NCBI RefSeq assembly: GCF_003477605.1
Contig: NZ_QUDR01000019.1
Coordinates: 1-57,850, forward strand
Source: Clostridium sp. AF37-5
Lineage (GTDB): Bacteria > Bacillota > Clostridia > Lachnospirales > Lachnospiraceae
DNA length: 57,850 nucleotides
Direction of reading: 5' to 3'
Under the pieces are notes generated by a model. The model had not been told where the DNA came from. It was given only the letters and a program-made list of their open reading frames with translations, and did no database searches. Positions within the stretch are counted from its first letter, which is position 1, and each line of letters opens with the position of its first letter. Position numbers and translations under genes: made by a program. Below, piece by piece: positions 24,101 to 31,650 of this stretch.

Positions 24101-25990
24101 TTACACCTCCTTCACTGCACCAAAGTTACATCCATCTTTACATGCGCCGCATTTAATACATTTTGTCGTGTCAATCACATGCGGCTCTTTTACGTTTCCG
24201 GAAATTGCACCTACCGGACACATTCTTGCACATTTGGTACAGCCCTTACAAAGTTCAGGGTCAATCTGAAGGCTTGTCAATGCTTTACACTGGCCTGCCG
24301 GACATTTTTTATCCACTACATGAGCAATGTATTCGTCACGAAAATACTTAAGCGTTGATACAACCGGTGAAGCGGCTGTTTTACCAAGACCACAAAGTGC
24401 CGTTGCCGAAACGGTCTCCGCCAATGTTTCCAACAACTCTATATGCTCCATCGTTCCGCGCCCCTCGGTGATATCCGTAAGCAGTTCAAGCATACGCTTT
24501 GTTCCCTCACGGCACGGCACACATTTACCACAAGATTCATTCTGGGTAAAATTCATAAAGAAACGTGCCACTTCAACCATGCAGCTCTTATCATTCATAA
24601 CAACAAGGCCACCGGAACCAATCATGGCACCTACTTTTTTCAGCGAATCAAAATCCAGTTTCATATCCAAATGATCTTCTGTCGCACTGATACACAGACA
24701 TCCGCCGGATGGTCCGCCAATCTGAACCGCTTTAAAAGCACCACCTTTGACACCGCCGCCAATATCAAAAATAACTTCACGCAGCGTCGTTCCCATCGGT
24801 ACCTCAATCAACCCAGTATTCTGTACATTGCCGGTAAGGGCAAATGCTTTCGTGCCATGGTTGTTTGCCGGACCATAGCCCTGATACCATTTCGCACCAT
24901 TTAACAGAATCGGCGGTACATTACAAAATGTTTCAACATTATTTAAAACTGTTGGCTTGTCAAACAAACCATGCTCTACCGTTCTTGGTGGTTTCACGCG
25001 CGGCATACCGCGGTTTCCTTCAATTGATGTTGTCAGCGCACTTCCCTCACCACAGACAAATGCACCGGCTCCCTGGCTGATATGTAAATCAAAATCAAAA
25101 CCGGAACCCAAAATATCTTTTCCTAACAGTCCGCGGTCCATTGCCTTATCAATAGCTGTCTGAAGTCTCTCAACGGCAAGCGGATACTCTGCACGCACAT
25201 AAATGTAGCCGTGATGCGCACCCGTCGCAATCGCAGCAATCAGCATACCTTCAATCACACGATGCGGCTCACCTTCCATCATGGAACGATCCATAAAGGC
25301 CCCCGGGTCACCCTCGTCACCGTTACAAACAATATATTTTTCTTCTTCCTTCTGGTCTAACACCTGCTGCCATTTTCTTCCTGCAGGGAATCCACCGCCT
25401 CCGCGTCCACGCAGGCAGGACTCCGTAATCTCATCGACAATGCCCTGAGGCGTCATATCAAATAAAGCTTTTGCCACGGCACTATAGCCGCCAAGAGCCA
25501 AATACTCAGCAATACTTTCCGCATTAATATGTCCGCAGTACTCAAGCGCAATACGAGTCTGCTGCTTGTAAAACGGAATATCCTCCTGTTTCACATATGG
25601 ATTTCCCTCCTGGTCTTTGTACACCAAACGGTCAATAACTTCGTCTCCAATAATGGATTTTTCGATAATTTCTTCGCAATCATCAAGACTCACTTTTATG
25701 TACAGCCATCCCATCGGCTCGATACGAAGAAGCGGTCCCATCTCACAAAAACCGTGACAGCCGCTCTTTTTTAATCCAATGCTGTCTCCATGCGGATCTT
25801 TTTCCAGAACAAGAGCACATTTCAATCCTTTGCCCTCAATGATATCTTTCATTTTTGCGTAAATCTCTAATGAGCCTCCGGCTACGCAGCCGGTTCCGGC
25901 ACAAATCAGGATTTGTTTTCTCTGACTATTTAAAGAAGCACGATATTCCTCTTGCTTCGCAATCAGTTCCTCACGATTCTTAATTTTCAT
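24101..25990 (-). CDS. hydB: NAD(H)-linked hydrogenase subunit HydB (NuoF-like)
   Basis: This 629-residue flavoprotein subunit oxidises or reduces NAD(H) for the hydrogenase. An N-terminal thioredoxin-like [2Fe-2S] domain has CAGTGCVAGG and SGCHGFCEMGP. The NuoF core shows GRGGGGFPAGRKW, NGDEGDPGAFMDR, GAGAFVCGEGSAL and the [4Fe-4S] motif ESCGKCVPCREG. The C-terminus has two ferredoxin-like clusters (CKGCTKCARMCPVGAI and CIKCGACKDGC). The start overlaps hydC by 11 bp and AGGAGG precedes it. Those extra C-terminal clusters are typical of HydB rather than complex I NuoF. Confidence 0.94.
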   Translation of the reverse strand: MKIKNREELIAKQEEYRASLNSQRKQILICAGTGCVAGGSLEIYAKMKDIIEGKGLKCALVLEKDPHGDSIGLKKSGCHGFCEMGPLLRIEPMGWLYIKVSLDDCEEIIEKSIIGDEVIDRLVYKDQEGNPYVKQEDIPFYKQQTRIALEYCGHINAESIAEYLALGGYSAVAKALFDMTPQGIVDEITESCLRGRGGGGFPAGRKWQQVLDQKEEEKYIVCNGDEGDPGAFMDRSMMEGEPHRVIEGMLIAAIATGAHHGYIYVRAEYPLAVERLQTAIDKAMDRGLLGKDILGSGFDFDLHISQGAGAFVCGEGSALTTSIEGNRGMPRVKPPRTVEHGLFDKPTVLNNVETFCNVPPILLNGAKWYQGYGPANNHGTKAFALTGNVQNTGLIEVPMGTTLREVIFDIGGGVKGGAFKAVQIGGPSGGCLCISATEDHLDMKLDFDSLKKVGAMIGSGGLVVMNDKSCMVEVARFFMNFTQNESCGKCVPCREGTKRMLELLTDITEGRGTMEHIELLETLAETVSATALCGLGKTAASPVVSTLKYFRDEYIAHVVDKKCPAGQCKALTSLQIDPELCKGCTKCARMCPVGAISGNVKEPHVIDTTKCIKCGACKDGCNFGAVKEV

Positions 25991-26465
25991 TCGCTGCCTC
26001 CTCCTTTAACTGCTTAATAAGTTCCCGCGCCTTTTCGGGTGTCATGGATGGATGCACATGGTCATTTACCGTACATACCGGTGCCAGACCACAGGCTCCC
26101 AGACAAGATACTGTTTCAACAGTAAAAAGCATATCATCAGAAGTTGGCTTTTCTTGTGTAACCCCAAGCGTTTTACGAAACTCTTCCAAAATCGGCACTG
26201 ATTTTCGTACATGGCATGCTGTACCGTCACATATTTTAATGACAAATTTACCCTTTGGTTCCAAAGAAAAGTTCTCATAAAATGTCGCTACCCCATAAAT
26301 CTTCGCCTCACTCATCTTCAACTCTTTGGCAATATAACATAATGCCTCTTCCGGAAGATAGTGATACTCTTTCTGAACGTCCTGCATAATCGCAATCACA
26401 AGATTGCTTTTATACTCATGTTTTTTCAGAATTTCGTCCAGTTTTTGTTGCTGCTGTTCGTTCAC
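25980..26465 (-). CDS. hydC: Hydrogenase subunit HydC (NuoE-like [2Fe-2S] protein)
   Basis: Starts at GTG (26463-26465) after AAAGGAG. The 161-residue protein is a thioredoxin-like [2Fe-2S] subunit: CDGTACHVRKS and CLGACGLAPVC provide the four Cys. The helical N-terminus (VIAIMQDVQKEYHYLPEEAL) is typical of NuoE. It shuttles electrons in the HydABC complex. It is first in the operon; a TATAAT -10 at 26518-26523 and a Rex-like site at 26537-26554 lie upstream. Confidence 0.92.
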   Translation of the reverse strand: MNEQQQQKLDEILKKHEYKSNLVIAIMQDVQKEYHYLPEEALCYIAKELKMSEAKIYGVATFYENFSLEPKGKFVIKICDGTACHVRKSVPILEEFRKTLGVTQEKPTSDDMLFTVETVSCLGACGLAPVCTVNDHVHPSMTPEKARELIKQLKEEAANEN

Positions 26466-26536
26466 ATTCCTTCTCCTTTCGGCTAAAAAAAATTGTTGGT
26501 ATTCTCATTTCCCAATAATTATACCTACTGATAAAT

Positions 26537-26554
26537 TTTATCATTCTTTAACAA
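26537..26554 (-). promoter_or_regulatory. Possible Rex (NADH-sensing repressor) site over the hyd promoter
   Basis: The minus strand reads TTGTTAAAGAATGATAAA. The left half equals the Rex consensus TTGTTAA, but the right half matches TTAACAA at only 4 of 7 positions. It covers the -35 position of a promoter whose -10 is TATAAT at 26518-26523. Repression by Rex at high NAD+ would fit an NADH-using hydrogenase. Confidence 0.3.
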
Positions 26555-26584
26555 AATAGTAAAGTTTTTTATCATAAAATAAAA

Positions 26585-26630
26585 TCGATGCGATACAGAG
26601 AACTCATACAAAAATTCTGTATCGCACCGA
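26585..26630 (-). terminator. Terminator of the sugar ABC importer operon
   Basis: GCGATACAGA at 26590-26599 pairs with TTCTGTATCGC at 26614-26624. On the minus strand it is followed by ATTTTATTTTA, an interrupted T-run. Confidence 0.55.
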
Positions 26631-26676
26631 TCCTACTTTTATTTCTACGCAAGCACTTTTTGTTTTCTGATTGTCA

Positions 26677-27555
26677 TCAACCCTTTACAGAGCCAAGGGC
26701 AACACCACGAATAATAAATTTTGACAGACACAAGTATACAACAATCAACGGAATAATTGCGAAACCAAGTATCATATAAATCTCGCCCAAATCCGTCAGA
26801 TAAGCTTCTGCCTGCAAACTTGCCACAACCAATGGAAGTGTAGCATTTTCACTACTGTTATCCATCAATAACTGTGGCAGGAAATAGTTATTCCAAGAAG
26901 CAACAAATTGGAAAATCATCTGCACCGCCAATGCCGGTTTCAAAATCGGCATAACGACAAAGTTAAAGATGTAAAATTCATGTCCACCGTCAATTCGACC
27001 GGCTTCCACAATTTCAAGTGGCAGTGAACTCTCCATATACTGTTTGATAAAGAAGAATACTGCCGGAGATGCCAAGGTAGGGAAAATCAAAGGAATAAAT
27101 GAATCTTTAATTCCCCATGCATCCATCATTTCCACAAAACCGAGTGCAGAAACCTGTGTCGGCACCATAAGGATAACCATGATGAACACAAATGCTGCCT
27201 TTTTTAAGCGGAAATTGTAAGCATATAATCCGTAAGCAGTAAGTGTCGCAATATACACACTGGTAACACATGAAATCACTGCTACAATTAATGAGTTAAA
27301 CATCGAATGCAGGACCGCTACTTTTGTCTCGTTAATTGCATTCGTAAAGTTTCTGACAAAATCACCGCCCGGAAGCAGGCTAAATGTCGTTTTTAATGTC
27401 GATGTATCTTTTGTTGTATTTACCAAGAGCATAACAAACGGAAAGATACAGATAATACATACCAATATCAAAACAATATAGGCAACCGTTCGACGAAAGA
27501 CAAGCATACGGTGACCGCGGATTTCGTCCGCTGACAAATTTGCATATTTTGCCAT
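26677..27555 (-). CDS. Carbohydrate ABC transporter permease (MalG-type)
   Basis: The 292-residue protein has six membrane spans and the EAA motif region ESSLPLEIVEAGRIDGGHEF, the coupling site to the ATPase. The C-terminal tail IIRGVALGSVKG is typical of MalG/UgpE-like permeases (CUT1). It is the last gene of the importer operon and starts just before the stop of the partner permease. The ATPase is not encoded here; a shared MsmK-like ATPase elsewhere is likely, as usual for CUT1 systems in this group. Confidence 0.92.
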   Translation of the reverse strand: MAKYANLSADEIRGHRMLVFRRTVAYIVLILVCIICIFPFVMLLVNTTKDTSTLKTTFSLLPGGDFVRNFTNAINETKVAVLHSMFNSLIVAVISCVTSVYIATLTAYGLYAYNFRLKKAAFVFIMVILMVPTQVSALGFVEMMDAWGIKDSFIPLIFPTLASPAVFFFIKQYMESSLPLEIVEAGRIDGGHEFYIFNFVVMPILKPALAVQMIFQFVASWNNYFLPQLLMDNSSENATLPLVVASLQAEAYLTDLGEIYMILGFAIIPLIVVYLCLSKFIIRGVALGSVKG

Positions 27556-28533
27556 TTACTGCACCCCCTTTGCCTGTTTTCTGGCTTTTCGTTCTGCTTT
27601 TTTATGAGCCTTTATTTCCTTATCCTCATCACTTTGCATGATACGGAACATAAAGATTCCAATCAGACCGGCAGCCAAGAACAATACAACGGATTCAGCA
27701 CCGGCAACACCCATGTCACCCTGTGATGAGTTGATTCTCGTACTGATATCCATAACAACAGTCGAAGCCACGCCATTTGTACCACCACGGTTTACAATCA
27801 GGTTCGGAATATCGAACAACTGCAAACCACCAATCATGGAAGTAATCATAACGTACAACATAATTGGTTTCAGCATCGGCATGGTAATCCGTCGAAACTG
27901 CTGTTTCGCACTCGCACCATCAATTGCAGACGCTTCATAAAGAGCTGGGTCAATTCCCATAATACCTGCCATCAGAAGGATGGTCGTATTACCCGTCCAC
28001 ATCAGGAAGTTGATAAAGGCAATGATTAAACGAATGCCCCACTCATTTTCCAAAAAGTGAATGGACGTTCCTAATATATGATTGATTGGTCCGGTTACTG
28101 CAAATAGTTTACCAAACAATACTGCTATGGATGAGGCCATCAGCATATTCGGTAAATACAAAATAACCTTAACCGCACCAGTACCTTTCAATTTTAATCG
28201 AATGTCAGTAAACCAAGATGCAAAAAGCAATGATACAATAATCTGCGGAATAAATCCAAGCAGCCACAATAACATCGTATTACCAAAATATTTTACAATA
28301 TCATATTTGGTAAAAAGGTCGATATAATTTTCAAACCCGGCAAACTCAAATACACTATTTAGGAAAATATCCGTTTTGTCATGAAAAAAGCTTCGATAAA
28401 ATGTTGCAATCAACGGATATAACTGAAATATACCATAGCAAATGAAAAACGGAAGGATAAAAATCAGGCCCCATTTGCCATACTTTAATTTGTGCGGACG
28501 TTTATACGCCGTCACATCTTTCTTTCCAGCCAT
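27556..28533 (-). CDS. Carbohydrate ABC transporter permease (MalF-type)
   Basis: The 325-residue protein has six predicted spans and an EAA loop (DPALYEASAIDGASAKQQF). It pairs with the MalG-type permease directly downstream (0 bp gap). The basic C-terminal tail (about 25 residues, Lys/Arg/Glu rich) is cytoplasmic. Ribosome site AAGGGGGA precedes the ATG. Given the neighbouring cellobiose phosphorylase and LacI regulator, cellobiose or longer cellodextrins are the likely substrate. Confidence 0.92.
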   Translation of the reverse strand: MAGKKDVTAYKRPHKLKYGKWGLIFILPFFICYGIFQLYPLIATFYRSFFHDKTDIFLNSVFEFAGFENYIDLFTKYDIVKYFGNTMLLWLLGFIPQIIVSLLFASWFTDIRLKLKGTGAVKVILYLPNMLMASSIAVLFGKLFAVTGPINHILGTSIHFLENEWGIRLIIAFINFLMWTGNTTILLMAGIMGIDPALYEASAIDGASAKQQFRRITMPMLKPIMLYVMITSMIGGLQLFDIPNLIVNRGGTNGVASTVVMDISTRINSSQGDMGVAGAESVVLFLAAGLIGIFMFRIMQSDEDKEIKAHKKAERKARKQAKGVQ

Positions 28534-28560
28534 AAAATCCCCCTTACCTTTTGATAAAAA

Positions 28561-28589
28561 TGGCGGGACAGGGGCACCCCGTCCCGCCA
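28561..28589 (-). other. Stem-loop between binding-protein and permease genes
   Basis: A perfect GC-rich stem TGGCGGGAC / GTCCCGCCA extended by GGGG/CCCC with a four-base loop, followed on the minus strand by TTTTTAT. It lies between the binding protein and permease genes and probably acts as a leaky terminator or mRNA stabiliser that raises binding protein over permease. Confidence 0.65.
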
Positions 28590-28620
28590 GAAAACTAATT
28601 CGTTTCTAAGCTGTTACCCA

Positions 28621-30021
28621 TTATTTTTTCAAATCCGGATAACTCTTGATTACCTCGTTCTTGAAGTTGTCAATTGCTTTCTCTTTGCTTACTTTACCCT
28701 GATAGTAATCTTTCATCTTAGCCATCAAGCTTTCGATGTACATCTGGTCATAAGGAGATACGTTGCTGCAATTGATGTTGTCAGCTGCTGAACTTAAAGC
28801 TTTTACAAGAGACTGTCCACCAAGGAAGTCAGATGTTACATTTTCCTCTTCCAGCTTTTTGTTTGCTGCCTTGTTGTTTACGAAGTCTGAAGTGTCTTTG
28901 CTGATGTTGAACATGATGTCTTTGTCACAGCAGAGTTTCTTCATGATGTCTGCAACCAATTTTGCATTATCTGTTCCAGCTGCTCCACAGATGAAGGAAC
29001 CGCCCCAGTTGAATGACTGTGGTCCGGTTACTACAGCCCAGTCACCGTAACTTCCGCCCGGTGTAAAGGTACCGTCATCATTTTTCTTAGCACCGGATCC
29101 TTCTGCCATGGAGAAGTTAATGCCCCATGCAGGCATGAAGTAACCAAATACTTTACTATCTTTGCCCATGTCAGCAGTCCACTCTTCAGCCCAAAGGCTT
29201 GTTCCGTTGTTGTAACCTTTGTCAGTATACTCTTTTGTTGTGTCAATCCATTTTTCGATGGATGGGTCAATCTGGATAACACCTTCATCATTTACACATT
29301 TCTGGCTTACGTTGTTTGAGTATACACGAAGTGCATCATCATAACCGGAAAGCATCTTGTATCCTTTGCCCTTCAAAGTCTCAGCTGCTGCTGCGAACTT
29401 ATCCCAGTCAGATACCTGCTCCTGAATCTTTTCGATATCATCTGTTCCAAATACTTCTTTTGCGATAGAACGACGATAAACAAATCCACCAGGGCAGCCC
29501 TGCCATGAAACAGCACGAAGAGTACCATCACTCTTTGTAGCAGCCTGTTTTGTGTAATCATACATCTGGCTCAAATCATCATCGGTAAGTCCAAGTGATT
29601 TAATATCAAGAGCCATGTCTGTATTCGTGTACTTGTTTACATAATCCATCTCGCAGAGGAACATATCAATTTTGTCATCTGCACTTGCGCTGTCCTGTTT
29701 TTTCAAAGCAGCATCCAGTTTCTTCTGATAAACACCACCTTCGTTTGTGTTTGTCACGAATTTAACTTTTACATCACCGATACTCTGTGTATCTTTGTTG
29801 TAATCCGGATAATACTTTTCAAAACGCTCTTTGAACTCTGTGTTCCAAACATAAATGTTAAGAACTTTTCCGCCACCATCAGCTACGGTTTCCACTTTTG
29901 CTGAATCGTTGCTCTTTGATGAATTACTTGCATCCTTGTTGCTGTCACTTCCGCCACATCCGGTAATTGAACCAACTACCATAGCCATAGACAATGCCAG
30001 CGCTAACCATTTTTTCCTCAT
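28621..30021 (-). CDS. Sugar ABC transporter substrate-binding lipoprotein
   Basis: This 466-residue lipoprotein captures sugar outside the membrane. The signal peptide ends in a lipobox SITGC (Cys about residue 22), followed by a Ser/Asn/Lys linker. The mature part has the family 1 extracellular binding fold, starting KVLNIYVWNTEFKERFEKYYP. Trp-rich segments (SWQGCPGGFVYRR, LWAEEWTADMG) are consistent with stacking on sugar rings. The start has a strong TTAGGAGGG site. It is followed by a strong stem-loop and the two permeases. Confidence 0.92.
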   Translation of the reverse strand: MRKKWLALALSMAMVVGSITGCGGSDSNKDASNSSKSNDSAKVETVADGGGKVLNIYVWNTEFKERFEKYYPDYNKDTQSIGDVKVKFVTNTNEGGVYQKKLDAALKKQDSASADDKIDMFLCEMDYVNKYTNTDMALDIKSLGLTDDDLSQMYDYTKQAATKSDGTLRAVSWQGCPGGFVYRRSIAKEVFGTDDIEKIQEQVSDWDKFAAAAETLKGKGYKMLSGYDDALRVYSNNVSQKCVNDEGVIQIDPSIEKWIDTTKEYTDKGYNNGTSLWAEEWTADMGKDSKVFGYFMPAWGINFSMAEGSGAKKNDDGTFTPGGSYGDWAVVTGPQSFNWGGSFICGAAGTDNAKLVADIMKKLCCDKDIMFNISKDTSDFVNNKAANKKLEEENVTSDFLGGQSLVKALSSAADNINCSNVSPYDQMYIESLMAKMKDYYQGKVSKEKAIDNFKNEVIKSYPDLKK

Positions 30022-30124
30022 AAATCAATACCCTCCTAAAATAATGATTTTTTTAATTCTTCCACAAATTTCTTCATGAAAGTTGTGAACAGTTTCGTGT
30101 CATTCCTTTAAGGAATAACTTTTA

Positions 30125-31135
30125 TTATTTCATCGAAAGAACTGAACATCCTCGTATTAATTCTCCTTGTACATCAAGTCTTTCAACAAGTGCCAGTTCC
30201 GGCTGTTCAATCAGCTCTACCAACTTTGCTGCTGCGACTTTTCCGATTTGTTCTGTATTCTGCCGGTAAGTCGTTATCTTCGGCTCAATCACGTGGGCAA
30301 TTCTTTGTCCGTCATAACCGGCTACTGAGATATCATTAGGAATCGAAAGTCCTTTGCTTCGAATCACATTAATACCTCCGATACAAGAAAAATCATCCGG
30401 ATAAACAATACAAGTAGGTCTATCTTCCAATGATAATAATTCGTGAGTAATTTTTGCCGATACATCCGGTGCGTGGTAAATACCTTCCCGAATATATCTG
30501 TCTTCGGTTTCTATCCCATACCTTTTCATCGTCCGCAAAAAACTTCCGATACGGCTTCTAGTAACAAAAGAATCCGCGCCGTGGATATAAGCAATTTTCT
30601 TATGTCCACATTGTATAATGTAAGAAACCAATTGTTCCATTCCTCTAATGTTGTCCGACATAACACATGCCTTGTCATTAAATATATAATCGATTGTCAC
30701 AACCGGTATACCACTTTGAAGCAATTCTTTTACTTCTTCCGCTTCAAAATCCACACAAGCAACAATCACACCATCGACTCCGCGATATTTGCTATGTTCA
30801 CTATAGGACAATTCACTCTTTCCCACATGCCTTCCCAAAAAGGTTATATCATATCCCTTTTCTTCCACTCCCTGTCGGAAGCTGTCAAGTACTGGAGAAA
30901 AATAGGAATGGGTCAAACCACTTCGCGCTTCATCCGCAAATAGCACTCCAATGTTATAGGTACGGTTTGTCTTCAGTGCACGAGCGGATGAGTTTGGTAC
31001 ATAGCCCATCTTCTTAGCCACCTCAAGCACCCGTTCTTTTGTCGAAGTACTTATATCAGTGCGTCCATTCAATGCTTTGCTTACTGTCGCAATCGATACA
31101 CCGCATGTCTCTGAGATGTCTTTCATTGATACCAT
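30125..31135 (-). CDS. LacI-family transcriptional repressor of the cellobiose region
   Basis: The start is the ATG at 31133-31135, seven bases after GAGG; 336 residues. N-terminal helix-turn-helix and hinge: MKDISETCGVSIATVSKALN and VPNSSARALKTNRT. The periplasmic-binding-like effector domain (about 60-335) includes IGVLFADEARSGLTHSYF and SVAGYDGQ. It is divergent from cellobiose phosphorylase and upstream of the sugar importer genes. Matching palindromes lie over both divergent promoters, so it probably represses itself and the phosphorylase until the inducing sugar is bound. Confidence 0.92.
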   Translation of the reverse strand: MVSMKDISETCGVSIATVSKALNGRTDISTSTKERVLEVAKKMGYVPNSSARALKTNRTYNIGVLFADEARSGLTHSYFSPVLDSFRQGVEEKGYDITFLGRHVGKSELSYSEHSKYRGVDGVIVACVDFEAEEVKELLQSGIPVVTIDYIFNDKACVMSDNIRGMEQLVSYIIQCGHKKIAYIHGADSFVTRSRIGSFLRTMKRYGIETEDRYIREGIYHAPDVSAKITHELLSLEDRPTCIVYPDDFSCIGGINVIRSKGLSIPNDISVAGYDGQRIAHVIEPKITTYRQNTEQIGKVAAAKLVELIEQPELALVERLDVQGELIRGCSVLSMK

Positions 31136-31149
31136 GAGCATTCCTCGTT

Positions 31150-31202
31150 TTCCGTAATCGTTTTCGTAAGTCTACTGTACCACACTTTTCACAAAGAGTC
31201 AA
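31150..31202 (-). promoter_or_regulatory. Promoter and LacI-type operator of the repressor gene
   Basis: On the minus strand TTGACT (31197-31202), 17 bases, TACAGT (31174-31179), then the palindrome TTACGAAAACGATTACGGAA (31150-31169) just after the start of transcription. It matches the operator in front of the phosphorylase gene, indicating autoregulation. Confidence 0.75.
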
Positions 31203-31245
31203 TACTAATTTAATTTTTTTTGTTGGAATTGCACAAATATCCCGC

Positions 31246-31300
31246 TTGCATTTCCCTTTGACTTCCTATATAATGAAATTATCACGAAATCGTTTTCGTA
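31246..31300 (+). promoter_or_regulatory. Promoter and LacI-type operator of cellobiose phosphorylase
   Basis: TTGCAT (31246-31251), 17 bases, TATAAT (31269-31274). The palindrome ACGAAATCGTTTTCGT at 31284-31299 lies at the transcription start. A transcript from here carries a leader of about 370 bases before the ATG. Confidence 0.8.
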
Positions 31301-31310
31301 ACGCCCCAGA

Positions 31311-31466
31311 TTACCAAAGTCAACGATTTTTCGTGCTTGCACGGAAAAGACGTTGACCTTGGTAACCGCCTAATATGAGGAAGAAGCGATTTGTGCAACA
31401 AATCTGCGGATTCCGAATATTTTCGGATTGCGAAAGCGGCTTTGCCGCGGAGCAATCCGCCTGGGG
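31311..31466 (+). repeat. Structured leader repeat, unit A
   Basis: Stem TTACCAAAGTCAACG (31311-31325) pairs with CGTTGACCTTGGTAA (31351-31365), with an inner TTTTTCGTGC/GCACGGAAAA stem. A second hairpin GATTTGT-GCA-ACAAATC follows, then a GC-rich palindromic stretch and CCGCCTGGGG. Unit B starts 169 bp further on with the same order. It lies in the leader of the phosphorylase gene. Confidence 0.65.
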
Positions 31467-31482
31467 CGTTCGCCCCTAGCTT

Positions 31483-31594
31483 GCAAAGTCAACGATTTTT
31501 CGTGCTTGCACGAAAGAAACGTTGACCTTGATAACCGCAAAATATGAGGAAGAAGCGATTTGTGCAACAAAGCTGCGGAGCACTCCGCCTGGGG
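31483..31594 (+). repeat. Structured leader repeat, unit B (shorter)
   Basis: About 90% identical to unit A over its first 85 bases and ends with the same CCGCCTGGGG, but it lacks about 45 internal bases that contain the palindromic block of A. Changes inside the first hairpin (for example GCACGGAAAAGA versus GCACGAAAGAAA) mostly keep the stem. Confidence 0.65.
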
Positions 31595-31618
31595 ACATTA
31601 TGCTAATACTATTATAAG

Positions 31619-31636
31619 GATGCTTTGCAAAGCATC
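31619..31636 (+). promoter_or_regulatory. 18-bp perfect palindrome before the ribosome site
   Basis: GATGCTTTGCAAAGCATC lies five bases upstream of GGAGG of the phosphorylase gene. It may be an operator or an RNA hairpin that affects ribosome access. Confidence 0.4.
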
Positions 31637-31650
31637 GGAATGGAGGTTCT

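Noticed and set aside
30072..30116. Possible LacI operator before the binding-protein gene (GAAAGTTGTGAACAGTTTC) and the palindrome ATTCCTTTAAGGAAT
   Set aside because: The first is only partly symmetrical and does not match the operator seen twice at the divergent promoters; the second is short and could occur by chance.
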